From NCBI GenBank assembly GCA_040754425.1, contig JBFMCR010000016.1, forward strand, positions 1 to 64,000: DNA of 64,000 nucleotides, written 5' to 3'. The first letter of the stretch is position 1. Each line of letters opens with the position of its first letter. Under the pieces are notes generated by a model. The model ran no database searches. It had not been told where the DNA came from and worked only from the letters and a program-made list of their open reading frames with translations. The position numbers and the translations under genes are program-made. Positions 40,112-47,920 of the stretch are shown one piece after another. The stretch comes from UBA6918 sp040754425. GTDB lineage: Bacteria > Pseudomonadota > Gammaproteobacteria > Burkholderiales > Thiobacillaceae.

Positions 40112-41565
40112 TGCCGGCGCTGTTTTCCCTGCTGCATGTGCTCGGCGGCGTAGTGTTCCTGTTCGGGCTGACCCTGAGCCTGCCTCTGCTGGTGGCCTGG
40201 CTCAACGACGAGCCCACGCTGCACCTGTTCGTCAAGGATCTGCTTTTCACCTGCGGCGCGGGCTTCCTGCTGTGGGGCCTGTTCCGTCCCTTCCGGCGCG
40301 AACTGCGCATCAAGGACGGCTTCCTGCTGGTGGCCCTGGTGTGGACCGGCCTGCCGGTGTTCGGCATGTTCCCGCTCTTGTCGTATCTGGACATCAGCGT
40401 CACCGATGCCTACTTCGAGGCGGTCTCGGGCCTGACAGCGACTGGCGCCACCGTGCTCACCGGGCTGGACGGTCTGCCGGCCTCCATCAACGTCTGGCGC
40501 GGCGAGATGCAATGGTTCGGCGGCATGGGCGTGATCGTCCTGGCGGTGGCCATCCTGCCCATGCTGGGCATCGGCGGGCGCCAGCTGTTCAAGGCGGAAA
40601 CCCCGGGCCCCATGAAAGACACTCGCCTGACGCCGCGCATCGCCCAGACCGCCAAGGGTCTGTGGCTGATCTATGCCAGTCTCACCGCGCTTTGCTTTGC
40701 CGCGTACTGGGCGTTCGGCATGGGCTGGAGCGACGCGCTGGTGCATGCCTTCACCACCATGGGGCTCGCCGGCTTTTCCTCGCACGACGCTTCTTTCGGC
40801 TACTTCGATTCACAGGCGCTGGAAATCATCGCCATCACTTTCATGCTGGTCTCCGGCATCAATTTCGCCACTCACTTCAATTTTTTGCGCGCGCGCACTT
40901 TCGGCATTTATGTGCAGGATGGCGAAGCGGGGGTCTTCGTTCTTACCGTGCTTGTCAGCGGTGCCCTGATCGGCGTCTATCTGTGGGACATGGGGCATTA
41001 CTCGGATATCGGCACGGCCTTGCGCTTCGCCGTGTTCAACACGGTCTCGGTGGCGACGACCACCGGTTACGCCACGACCGACTTCGGGCTGTGGCCGGCA
41101 TTCACAGGCTTCTGGATGCTGCTGCTGGGCACCTTTTCCACCTCGTCCGGCTCCACCGGCGGGGGCATCAAGATGATCCGGGCGCGCCTGCTCGTCCAGC
41201 AGCTTTATCGTGAGCTCAGGCGGCTACTGCATCCGAGCGCGCAAATACCCGTGCGCTATTCCGGCGCGACGGTGCCCAACCAGATCATTTTTGCCGTGCT
41301 GGCGTTTTTCTTTGTCTTTACCCAGACCGCCGTCATCATGACCCTGGCCATGATGGCGACCGGTCTCGAGCCGGTGACTGCGGTGACTGCAGTCATCGCG
41401 ACGCTTTCCAACATCGGTCCCGGCCTGGGCCAGGTGGGTCCGGCGACGACCTTCGCCGTGCTCAACGATTTCCAGACTTGGCTGTGCACCTTTGCCATGG
41501 TGCTGGGGCGGCTGGAGATGTTCACGTTTCTGGTGGTGCTGACCCCCGCGTTCTGGAGAAAATGA
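40111..41565 (+). CDS. trkH: Trk system potassium channel subunit TrkH
   Basis: A 484-residue inner-membrane K+ uptake protein with four M1-P-M2-like repeats. Selectivity-filter segments with conserved Gly are visible in FEAVSGLTATGATVL, FTTMGLAGFSSHD, ATTTGYATTDFG and ATLSNIGPGLGQVGP. STSSGSTGGGIKMIRARLL marks the family. Ten or so hydrophobic spans are evident. It overlaps both trkA and the following TPR gene by a few bases. Confidence 0.96.
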   Translation: MPALFSLLHVLGGVVFLFGLTLSLPLLVAWLNDEPTLHLFVKDLLFTCGAGFLLWGLFRPFRRELRIKDGFLLVALVWTGLPVFGMFPLLSYLDISVTDAYFEAVSGLTATGATVLTGLDGLPASINVWRGEMQWFGGMGVIVLAVAILPMLGIGGRQLFKAETPGPMKDTRLTPRIAQTAKGLWLIYASLTALCFAAYWAFGMGWSDALVHAFTTMGLAGFSSHDASFGYFDSQALEIIAITFMLVSGINFATHFNFLRARTFGIYVQDGEAGVFVLTVLVSGALIGVYLWDMGHYSDIGTALRFAVFNTVSVATTTGYATTDFGLWPAFTGFWMLLLGTFSTSSGSTGGGIKMIRARLLVQQLYRELRRLLHPSAQIPVRYSGATVPNQIIFAVLAFFFVFTQTAVIMTLAMMATGLEPVTAVTAVIATLSNIGPGLGQVGPATTFAVLNDFQTWLCTFAMVLGRLEMFTFLVVLTPAFWRK

Positions 41566-41888
41566 CCCCGGCCATCGAAAATTTCGAGAAGATGCTCGCC
41601 GCAGGTCGCGACGATGCCCTGCTGCGCTTTTCCCTGGGCAATGCCTGGCTCGGCGCGGGCGAAGCCGCGAAGGCGGTGCCGCATTTGCAGAAGGCGGTCG
41701 AACACGACCCGAAATATTCCGCCGCCTGGAAACTGCTGGGCCGCGCCCTCAACGAGGCGGGCGACGCGGCCGCCGCACTCGATGCCTACCGCAAGGGCAT
41801 CGAAATCGCCAAGGCCAAGGGCGACATCCAGGCCGCCAGGGAAATGACGGTATTCGCCCGGCGCATCGAAAAAAACCTGGGCTTATAA
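41562..41888 (+). CDS. small TPR repeat protein
   Basis: A 108-residue protein with TPR-like repeats (LRFSLGNAWLGAGEAAKAVPHLQKAVEHDP and SAAWKLLGRALNEAGDAAAALDAYRKGIEIA). It starts at an ATGA overlap with trkH. TPRs mediate protein contacts; the partner is unknown. There is no signal peptide, so it is cytosolic. Similar small TPR proteins are common as riders at operon ends. Confidence 0.85.
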   Translation: MTPAIENFEKMLAAGRDDALLRFSLGNAWLGAGEAAKAVPHLQKAVEHDPKYSAAWKLLGRALNEAGDAAAALDAYRKGIEIAKAKGDIQAAREMTVFARRIEKNLGL

Positions 41889-41927
41889 TTGGGCCATTCC
41901 ACGACTATAGGATTTCAGGAGCAGAAC

Positions 41928-42200
41928 ATGACCCGCATGGTGCATTGCGTCAAACTCGGCCGCGAAGCCGAAGGCCTCGCTTTCCCGCCCGTTCCCGGCG
42001 AGCTTGGCAAGAGGATCTTCGAAAACGTTTCCAAGGAAGCCTGGGCCGCCTGGACCCGCCATCAGACCATGCTCATCAACGAAAACCGCCTGAGCCTGGC
42101 CGACCCCCAGGCGCGCAAATACCTGATGACGCAGATGGAGCAGTACTTCTTTGGCGCCGGCGCCGATCAGGTCGCCGGCTACGTGCCGCCGAGCAAGTAA
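41928..42200 (+). CDS. yggX: YggX family Fe(2+)-trafficking/oxidative damage protection protein
   Basis: A 90-residue protein with the YggX pattern: MTRMVHCVKLGREAEGLAFPP, GKRIFENVSKEAWAAWTRHQTMLINENRL and a final ARKYLMTQMEQYFFG. The conserved N-terminal Cys is present. The family protects Fe-S enzymes from oxidants and is proposed to handle iron. It has an AGGAG ribosome binding site and a strong bidirectional terminator downstream. Confidence 0.95.
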   Translation: MTRMVHCVKLGREAEGLAFPPVPGELGKRIFENVSKEAWAAWTRHQTMLINENRLSLADPQARKYLMTQMEQYFFGAGADQVAGYVPPSK

Positions 42201-42216
42201 TGTTTTGCGCGCAAAC

Positions 42217-42251
42217 AAAGAAACGGGCTCATGCGAGCCCGTTTCTTTTTT
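42217..42251. terminator. bidirectional terminator between yggX and phoU
   Basis: AAAGAAACGGGCTC-ATGC-GAGCCCGTTTCTTTT is a long stem with A-run and T-run flanks on opposite sides, so it can stop both the rightward yggX transcript and the leftward phoU transcript. Both stop codons are within 20 bases. Confidence 0.93.
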
Positions 42252-42266
42252 CAGGACTGGCGGAAA

Positions 42267-42968
42267 TTACATCAATTCCCTTTCCATTTCCTCCAGCGAG
42301 GTGTGGCGCACGTCCTTGCCCTTGACCATGTAGACCACATATTCGGACATGTTCTTGGCATGGTCGCCGATGCGTTCGATGGCCTTGGTGGCGAACAGGA
42401 TGTCGATGGACACGGAAATGGTGCGCGGGTCCTCCATCATGAAGGTGATGAGATGGCGCAGGTTGAGACGGAATTCCTCGTCCACCGCCTCGTCCTGGCG
42501 CGCGATGGCCGCGGCGTTGCTGACGTCCAAGCGGGCGAAGCCGTCGAGCGCCTTCCTCACCATATCCAGCACCACTGTGGACATGTACTTGACCTCGTTG
42601 AAGCGCGGCAGGATCAGGCGCTCGCTCTGGTGGATCAGCTTGGCCATGCGCGCGATCTTGGCGGCTTCGTCGCCGATGCGTTCGAGGTCGGTGATGGTCT
42701 TCACCACCATCATCAGCATGCGCAGGTCCGAGGCGGTGGGCTGGCGCTTGGCGATGACATGCGCCACGTCCTCGTCGATCTGCACTTCAAGCGCATTGAC
42801 GTTATGGTCGTGGGCGATGACTTCGTCGGCCAGGCTGAGATCGCCGCCGGTCAGGGCTTCGACGGCGCGGGTGATCTGCTCTTCCACCAGCCCGCCCATT
42901 TTCAGGACATTGGCGCGAATGCTCTCCAAGTCCATGTCAAACTGCTTGAAGGTATGTTCTGTGGGCAT
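42267..42968 (-). CDS. phoU: phosphate signalling protein PhoU
   Basis: A 233-residue protein made of two three-helix bundles with the PhoU metal-binding motifs: VVKTITDLERIGDEAAKIA in the first and TKAIERIGDHAKNMSEYVV in the second. It damps PhoR/PhoB signalling together with the Pst transporter. Here it stands alone, without pst genes beside it. A good Pho box lies 40 bases upstream on its strand, consistent with PhoB control. Confidence 0.96.
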   Translation of the reverse strand: MPTEHTFKQFDMDLESIRANVLKMGGLVEEQITRAVEALTGGDLSLADEVIAHDHNVNALEVQIDEDVAHVIAKRQPTASDLRMLMMVVKTITDLERIGDEAAKIARMAKLIHQSERLILPRFNEVKYMSTVVLDMVRKALDGFARLDVSNAAAIARQDEAVDEEFRLNLRHLITFMMEDPRTISVSIDILFATKAIERIGDHAKNMSEYVVYMVKGKDVRHTSLEEMERELM

Positions 42969-43007
42969 CTCTAAATCTCCTGGAACTGACCCATTATAAG
43001 CCTGAGC

Positions 43008-43025
43008 ATGACAAATGCATGACAG
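43008..43025 (-). promoter_or_regulatory. Pho box upstream of phoU
   Basis: Minus-strand CTGTCAT-GCAT-TTGTCAT: two 7-base direct repeats with 4-base spacing, matching the PhoB consensus CTGTCAT-N4-CTGTCAY at 13 of 14 positions. It ends about 40 bases from the phoU ATG, the normal place for PhoB activation. Confidence 0.75.
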
Positions 43026-43031
43026 GAGGAA

Positions 43032-43448
43032 TCAGCGGGTATTGAAGGCGAGCGTATAGGGCTGCCCGTCGAGCGTGAGTTCCGCCACCCAATCGACCCT
43101 GCTGACGGTGCACACCGGCAGGGTGACCCGTGCGCTCCAGTTGCCTTCGGCGTCCTGCCGCAGGTCATAGCGATTGAAGCCCATGTCCATGCCGACCATC
43201 TGGAACGACACCGAGGCCTTGCTCAGGCGCGGGCTGGCAATGGACAGCGTAAAGGGCTTGAGCGCTTCCGGCGGGGCGGAAAAGCGCAGGGTCGCAGGCA
43301 GGCCCTCGAACATGAAAACACAGCCCGCCGTCGGATCCGGACAGCTGATGGCCTGCGCCTGCTGCGAGGGCTGCTTTTGCCATGCCCCCCATAATGCGAG
43401 CCCGGCCAGCGCGACGATGATCAGAATGGGTACTGCGAGACGTTTCAT
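43032..43448 (-). CDS. membrane-anchored protein of unknown function
   Basis: A 138-residue protein with a single N-terminal hydrophobic anchor or signal (MKRLAVPILIIVALAGLALWGAW) and a small beta-rich exported domain with two Cys near residues 36 and 43 (SCPDPTAGC). The core (FTLSIASPRLSKASVSFQMVGMDMGFNRYDL) recalls copper-binding or DUF-type periplasmic domains rich in Met, but I cannot name it. It overlaps the Nudix gene stop/start by four bases. A heavy-metal role is only a guess from MVGMDMG. Confidence 0.7.
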   Translation of the reverse strand: MKRLAVPILIIVALAGLALWGAWQKQPSQQAQAISCPDPTAGCVFMFEGLPATLRFSAPPEALKPFTLSIASPRLSKASVSFQMVGMDMGFNRYDLRQDAEGNWSARVTLPVCTVSRVDWVAELTLDGQPYTLAFNTR

Positions 43449-44416
43449 GTCCAGGCTCCTCTTAACATGGCGATGCCGTGCGCACCGTTCTTTCGCGCGA
43501 TATAGAGGTCATCGCGGGTGACGCCGCCCAGGGCGTATACCGGAATCGGGCTGAGCGCTGCCAGTTCGGCAAACCTTTCCCAGCCCAGGGTGGGTTCGCC
43601 GGGATGGCTTTCCGTGGGCAGCACCGGCGAAAGCATGGCGAAATCGGCAAGACCGGCGGCATGCGCAAGCTCCCTGGCGTCATGGCAGGAGGCCCCCACC
43701 CATTCGCAATCGGGGCGCACAGTGCATCTCATCAGCGCCCCGCTGTCCAGATGCACGCCGTCGGCGCCTGCCGCGTGCGCCAGGTCGGGTGTACCGTTGA
43801 CCAGTACCCGCGCCCGGTACGGCCGCGCCCGCCTGACCACTTCGCGCGCAAGATCCAGGCGCTCGGCCTCGGGCAAATCCTTGTCGCGCACCTGGATCAG
43901 GCGCAGGCCGTTTTCCAGCGCGGCGTCCAGGCGTGCGAGAAACGCTTCCCTGCCAAGCGCTTTCGCATGGCTGATGGCATAAACCGGCGGCAGCTGCAGC
44001 GCTTTCAGGATGGGGAAATTGGCCGGCAGCAGGGGCTCCACCGAATGCGCGGCGGGGTCGTCCCAGGCGAAAGCCTGGCCTTCGTGCGGATGCGGTTCGC
44101 CCTGCCAGTCCCACACGCGGAAGAAATTCAGCCGCACGGTGGCGTGCGGATAGGCAAAGATTTTCGTGATCCAGCGCGTGGCCCTGGGCGACTCGATGCC
44201 GAGCTCTTCCTTCAGCTCTCGGGTGAGCGCATGTTCCAGCGATTCGCCCGCTTCCACCTTGCCGCCGGGAAATTCCCAATAGCCGGCGTAAACCTTGCCG
44301 GCCGGACGCGAGGCCAGCATGACTTCGCCGTTGGCGCGGGTCAGCACCGCGGCGACCACTTCGATGATTTCCTCGTCACCCCAGACCCCCGACCCCTGAC
44401 TCCCGCCCCCTGTCAT
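43445..44416 (-). CDS. Nudix hydrolase fused to a ThiE/TenI-like domain
   Basis: A 323-residue two-domain protein. The N-terminal half is a MutT-type Nudix domain with the box GGKVEAGESLEHALTRELKEELGI. The C-terminal half (about 145-320) is a thiamine-phosphate-synthase-like TIM barrel (LIQVRDKDLPEAERLDLAREVVRRA, VNGTPDLAHAAGADGVHLDS, SCHDARELAHAAGLADFAMLSPV, VYALGGVTRDDL). Such fusions are known in proteobacteria and are thought to sanitise oxidised nucleotides. The ATG overlaps the upstream AAA+ gene stop; codons 2-13 (TGGGSQGSGVWG) derive from a GGGGTC-type repeat. Confidence 0.9.
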   Translation of the reverse strand: MTGGGSQGSGVWGDEEIIEVVAAVLTRANGEVMLASRPAGKVYAGYWEFPGGKVEAGESLEHALTRELKEELGIESPRATRWITKIFAYPHATVRLNFFRVWDWQGEPHPHEGQAFAWDDPAAHSVEPLLPANFPILKALQLPPVYAISHAKALGREAFLARLDAALENGLRLIQVRDKDLPEAERLDLAREVVRRARPYRARVLVNGTPDLAHAAGADGVHLDSGALMRCTVRPDCEWVGASCHDARELAHAAGLADFAMLSPVLPTESHPGEPTLGWERFAELAALSPIPVYALGGVTRDDLYIARKNGAHGIAMLRGAWT

Positions 44417-45306
44417 TTGCCTTGCCCTGCCCAGTCACGCGCGAACTGCCATGCGGTGCGCCCCGAGCGCGCCCCCCGCCCCAGGCTCCATTGCAGCGCG
44501 GCGCGGGTGAAGGCTTCCGATTGGCAGTCGCGAGCGCCCAATTCCCTGGCCCAATGCGCGGCGATGGAAAGATATTCGTCCTGGTCCATGGGATAGAAAC
44601 TGATCCACAGCCCGAAGCGTTCGGACAGCGAAATCTTTTCCTCTATTGCCTCGCCCGGATGCACTTCGCCGCCCACATGCTTTGCCTCCCCGTTTTGGCT
44701 ACGCCGAAACTCGTCCCAAAGCGCAGGATGCGCAGACTCGTTTTCCGCCATGTATTCGGGCATGAGGTGGCGGCGATTGCTGGTGGCGTAGATCAGCACA
44801 TTGTCGGCGGGCGTGGAAAGCGAGCCGTCGAGTGCGGCCTTCAGCGCCGGATAACCGGGCTCGTCGGAGGTGAACGAGAGGTCGTCGCAAAACAGGATGA
44901 AGCGCTGCGGCCCCTGCGGCAGCAGGTCGAAGAGCTCGGGCAGGTGCGCAAGTCCGGCCTTGTCGAGTTCCACGAGGCGCAGGCCCTTGGCGGCGTATTT
45001 TGCCAGCATGGCCTTTACCAGCGAAGACTTGCCGGTGCCGCGCGCGCCGGTCAGCAGCACGTTGTTGGCGGGCTTGCCGGCCACGAACTGGCGCGTGTTG
45101 GCGTCGATTTTCCGCTTCTGCTCGTCGATGTTGAGCAGGTGCCTGGATTCGATGCGATGTGGGCGTGCGATCGGGCGCAGGCTACGGGTTTCCGCGATCC
45201 AGCGTGCAGCGTGCGTCTTCTTCCAGTTGATGACGGGCGCAGGGGCGCCTTCTAGGCGGTCGAGCAGGTGCTCGATACGGGGCAGCAGGGTTTCAAGTGG
45301 GCTCAT
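44413..45306 (-). CDS. DUF815 family AAA+ ATPase
   Basis: A 297-residue cytosolic ATPase. Walker A is LLTGARGTGKSSLVKA, Walker B RFILFCDDLSF, sensor region LIYATSNRRHLMPEYM. SLSERFGLWISFYPMDQDEYL and the C-terminal RSGRTAWQFARDW are hallmarks of the DUF815 family. Its biological role is not established. It is upstream of and coupled to the Nudix gene, and downstream of argJ in the leftward run. Confidence 0.9.
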   Translation of the reverse strand: MSPLETLLPRIEHLLDRLEGAPAPVINWKKTHAARWIAETRSLRPIARPHRIESRHLLNIDEQKRKIDANTRQFVAGKPANNVLLTGARGTGKSSLVKAMLAKYAAKGLRLVELDKAGLAHLPELFDLLPQGPQRFILFCDDLSFTSDEPGYPALKAALDGSLSTPADNVLIYATSNRRHLMPEYMAENESAHPALWDEFRRSQNGEAKHVGGEVHPGEAIEEKISLSERFGLWISFYPMDQDEYLSIAAHWARELGARDCQSEAFTRAALQWSLGRGARSGRTAWQFARDWAGQGK

Positions 45307-45315
45307 GCATTAAAA

Positions 45316-45378
45316 ACCTTGAACAAGGAGGACAAGAGATTTTGTCTTTCCTCCTGCCCTCCTGTCCTCTTTGTGAGA
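45316..45378. repeat. inverted repeat between argJ and the DUF815 gene
   Basis: ACAAGGAGGACAAGAGA on the left and TCCTGCCCTCCTGTCCTCTTTGT on the right form an imperfect hairpin with a T-rich centre. It may act as a leftward terminator after argJ. It resembles the dnaN-gyrB element in style. Confidence 0.5.
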
Positions 45379-45380
45379 AA

Positions 45381-46607
45381 TCATGTTCTGTATTCCGCGT
45401 TGATCTTCACATAGTCATAGGAAAAATCACAGGTCCATACCGTGGCCTGGGCATCGCCGCGGTTGAGGATGACGCGGATGGTGATCTCGGCTTCCTTCAT
45501 CACCGCCGCGCCCTGGGCCTCGGTGTAGCTCGCCGCGCGTCCGCCCTTCTCCGCCACCAGCACCTCGCCGAGATAGACTTGGATCGCATTGACGTCCAAG
45601 TCCATCACCCCCGCGTAGCCGATGGCGGCGAGAATGCGGCCGAGGTTGGGGTCGGAGGCGAAGAACGCGGTCTTGACCAAAGGCGAGCGCGCGATGGCGT
45701 AGGCGACCTGCTTGCACTCGGCACGGTCGCGGCCTTTTTCGACCTGCACGGTCATGAACTTGGTGGCGCCTTCGCCGTCGCGCGCCATGGCCTGTGCGAG
45801 CCGGATCGATACCTCGGACAGGGCGGCTTTCAGCGCGGCGCAGTCGGCCGATGCGGCGTCGGTGATTTCGGCATTGCCGGCCTGTCCGGTGGCGATTAGG
45901 ATGAAGCTGTCGTTGGTCGAGGTGTCGCCGTCCACGGTCACGCAGTTGAACGAGACGTCGGCGACTTCCTTGACCAGTCGGTTCAGCACGGCTTGCGACA
46001 CCGCGGCGTCGGTGGCGACGTAGCCCAGCATGGTGGCCATGTTGGGATGGATCATGCCGGAGCCTTTGGCGATTCCCGTCACGGTCACGGTCTTGCCGCC
46101 GATCCGGGCCTGCACTGAAACTGCCTTGGCCACGACGTCGGTGGTCATGATGGCGTGCGCCGCCTCGCTCCAGTGGTCCGGCGCCAGGTCGGATTTTGCA
46201 TACGGCAGCGCGGGCAGGATCTTGTCGACGGGCAGCGGTTCCAGGATCACGCCGGTGGAAAAAGGCAGCACCTGTTCGGATGCGATGCCGAACATTTCCG
46301 CCACGGCCGCACAGGTCTGCTTTGCGCGTTTGATGCCCTCCTCGCCGGTGCCGGCATTGGCGTTGCCGGTGTTGATGACCAGCGCGCGGATGTCGCCGCT
46401 TTGCAGATGCTGCTTGCAAACCGTCACCGGCGCGGCGCAGAAGCGGTTTTGCGTGAACACCCCCGCCACTTTCGAGCCGGGTGCAAGTTCGATGAGGGTG
46501 ATGTCGCGGCGGCCGGGTTTCTTGATGCCGGCGCAAGCAACGCCGAGCCTCATGCCGGCGACAGGGTGAAGCGAGGCAGGATCGGGAGCGGCGAGGTTGA
46601 CGGGCAT
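45381..46607 (-). CDS. argJ: bifunctional ornithine acetyltransferase / N-acetylglutamate synthase ArgJ
   Basis: A 408-residue self-processing enzyme of arginine biosynthesis that transfers acetyl from N-acetylornithine to glutamate. The autocleavage site is in KGSGMIHPNMATMLGYVATDA, where Thr of ATML becomes the new N-terminal nucleophile. ALVINTGNANAGTGEEG and VDGDTSTNDSF are further family motifs, and it ends SYDYVKINAEYRT. Bifunctional versus monofunctional activity cannot be told from sequence alone. Confidence 0.97.
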   Translation of the reverse strand: MPVNLAAPDPASLHPVAGMRLGVACAGIKKPGRRDITLIELAPGSKVAGVFTQNRFCAAPVTVCKQHLQSGDIRALVINTGNANAGTGEEGIKRAKQTCAAVAEMFGIASEQVLPFSTGVILEPLPVDKILPALPYAKSDLAPDHWSEAAHAIMTTDVVAKAVSVQARIGGKTVTVTGIAKGSGMIHPNMATMLGYVATDAAVSQAVLNRLVKEVADVSFNCVTVDGDTSTNDSFILIATGQAGNAEITDAASADCAALKAALSEVSIRLAQAMARDGEGATKFMTVQVEKGRDRAECKQVAYAIARSPLVKTAFFASDPNLGRILAAIGYAGVMDLDVNAIQVYLGEVLVAEKGGRAASYTEAQGAAVMKEAEITIRVILNRGDAQATVWTCDFSYDYVKINAEYRT

Positions 46608-46639
46608 GGCGGCAGTTTCAGGACACGAAAGCCGCCATT

Positions 46640-46984
46640 TTACTTCTCTCCGTTGGGTTTTTTCCCGGCCAGCTTGCGCATGATCTCGTGGCTCAGGCTG
46701 TAGAAACGCGGCGTGGGGCCGAGGTCTTCGTAGATCGGGTCGCCCTGGTCATCTTCCGCAATAATGCGCTTGCCCGGTACATAGGGCATGGCCACTTCCA
46801 GTTCGTCCAGCGCGGCATGCAGCAGGTCGGACAAGATTTCTTCCTCCGAGCAGTCCGGGTACATGATCTGCAGGGCTTCGATGCGGGCGGCATCGCGCAA
46901 GGGCAACTGCATGTGGTAATGCTTGCCGGCCATGGGCGCATGCACATGACTGCGCCAGCGCGGAATGAGATCGCTGATCTTCAT
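46640..46984 (-). CDS. conserved protein of unknown function
   Basis: A 114-residue protein starting MKISDLIPRWRSHVHAPMAGKHYHMQLPLRDAARIEALQIMYP and including EEEILSDLLHAALDELEVAMPYVPG. It resembles a conserved proteobacterial family sometimes labelled pilin assembly or type 1 pili tip component, but that label is not well supported. It is acidic and soluble, without signal peptide or membrane span. The ATG at 46984 is chosen because residues before it match nothing. It lies in a leftward run before argJ. Confidence 0.7.
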   Translation of the reverse strand: MKISDLIPRWRSHVHAPMAGKHYHMQLPLRDAARIEALQIMYPDCSEEEILSDLLHAALDELEVAMPYVPGKRIIAEDDQGDPIYEDLGPTPRFYSLSHEIMRKLAGKKPNGEK

Positions 46985-47021
46985 AAGCCTGTTTATAGCC
47001 CAGAACCGCAGGCTGCCAAGT

Positions 47022-47648
47022 TCATTTTTTTGCGAACACGAGCAGCCGATTGTTGGCCGGCATGGCGTGGTCCGCCCGCATGTGCAAGCCATTGATTTCC
47101 GCGCATTTCGCCACGGCCTCGAAATCGCGGATACCTGATAGCGGATCACGGGCTTTCAGCCATTCGTCGAAGCGGGCGTTGCTGGCGGAAGTAAATGCGC
47201 CGCCATAGTTGAACGGGCCGTAAATGACCAGACGTCCGCCCTCTTCCAGCAAGGCCGCGGCGCCGGCGACGAGTTTTTGCGCCAGCGCCCAGGACACGAT
47301 GTGCAGGGTGTTGGCGGTGAACACGCCGTCATAGGTTTGCAGTGGCCAAGGCCCGTTCACATCCAGGGCCACTGGTGCCGGCACGTTGGGCAAGGCGGCT
47401 TCCTCGATCCACGCGCGGATGCCGGGGTGGTTGGCTGGCAGATCGCTGGTCTGCCAGACCACATGCGGCAGCGCCGCGCCGAAATGCACCGCATGCTGGC
47501 CGGTGCCGGAGCCGATTTCCAGTATGCGCGCAGGCTGAGCGAACACCTGTCGCAGGACGGCGAGGATGGGACCCTTGTTGCGCTCGCAGGGTTCGGAGAA
47601 GGGCTTGTCGACGCGGGTCAATTGCTTCTGCTCGGAGGTCTTTTGCAT
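47022..47648 (-). CDS. SAM-dependent methyltransferase, DUF938 family
   Basis: A 208-residue methyltransferase. The SAM-binding motif is ARILEIGSGTGQHAVHFG; DKPFSEPCERNKGPILAVL and FTANTLHIVSWALAQKLVAGAAALLEEGGRLVIYGPFNYGG match DUF938. The substrate is unknown. I start at MQKTSEQKQLTRVD (47648); the longer reading would overlap the upstream lipoprotein almost entirely. Confidence 0.85.
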   Translation of the reverse strand: MQKTSEQKQLTRVDKPFSEPCERNKGPILAVLRQVFAQPARILEIGSGTGQHAVHFGAALPHVVWQTSDLPANHPGIRAWIEEAALPNVPAPVALDVNGPWPLQTYDGVFTANTLHIVSWALAQKLVAGAAALLEEGGRLVIYGPFNYGGAFTSASNARFDEWLKARDPLSGIRDFEAVAKCAEINGLHMRADHAMPANNRLLVFAKK

Positions 47649-47860
47649 TCGCACCGGTATTCCAGGCTTTCGAGCCGGCTGGCGCGGCAGGAAAAAATCT
47701 GCACGCCAGTATCGCTGCAGCTTTGCTTGCACTGCGCTTCCTTGTCGAGGCAAAAGGCCATGTAGTCCGGCGCATTGTCCTTGTCGGTCTTGTCCGCGCT
47801 GTCCGAAGCGCAGCCGGCCAGCAGGGCCAGCATAAAAACCGAAGCCAGGGCACGCATCAT
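47618..47860 (-). CDS. small predicted lipoprotein
   Basis: An 80-residue protein with a lipoprotein signal MMRALASVFMLALLAGC and Cys17 as lipid anchor. The mature part has six further cysteines (FCLDKEAQCKQSCSDTGVQIFSC...YRCEC), suggesting disulfides. It overlaps the start of the methyltransferase by 31 bases. The function is unknown. Two adjacent ATGs make the start uncertain by one codon. Confidence 0.7.
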   Translation of the reverse strand: MMRALASVFMLALLAGCASDSADKTDKDNAPDYMAFCLDKEAQCKQSCSDTGVQIFSCRASRLESLEYRCECKRPPSRSN

Positions 47861-47920
47861 GGATAGTCTCCCGAAAATGGCAATAGGAATTGAGGGTATC
47901 GTCCCAAGCATATCAATTCG

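Noticed and set aside
43445..44416. Nudix/ThiE fusion as a novel fusion
   Set aside because: Fusions of MutT-type and ThiE/TenI-like domains are already known in proteobacteria; only the repeat-derived N-terminus is unusual.
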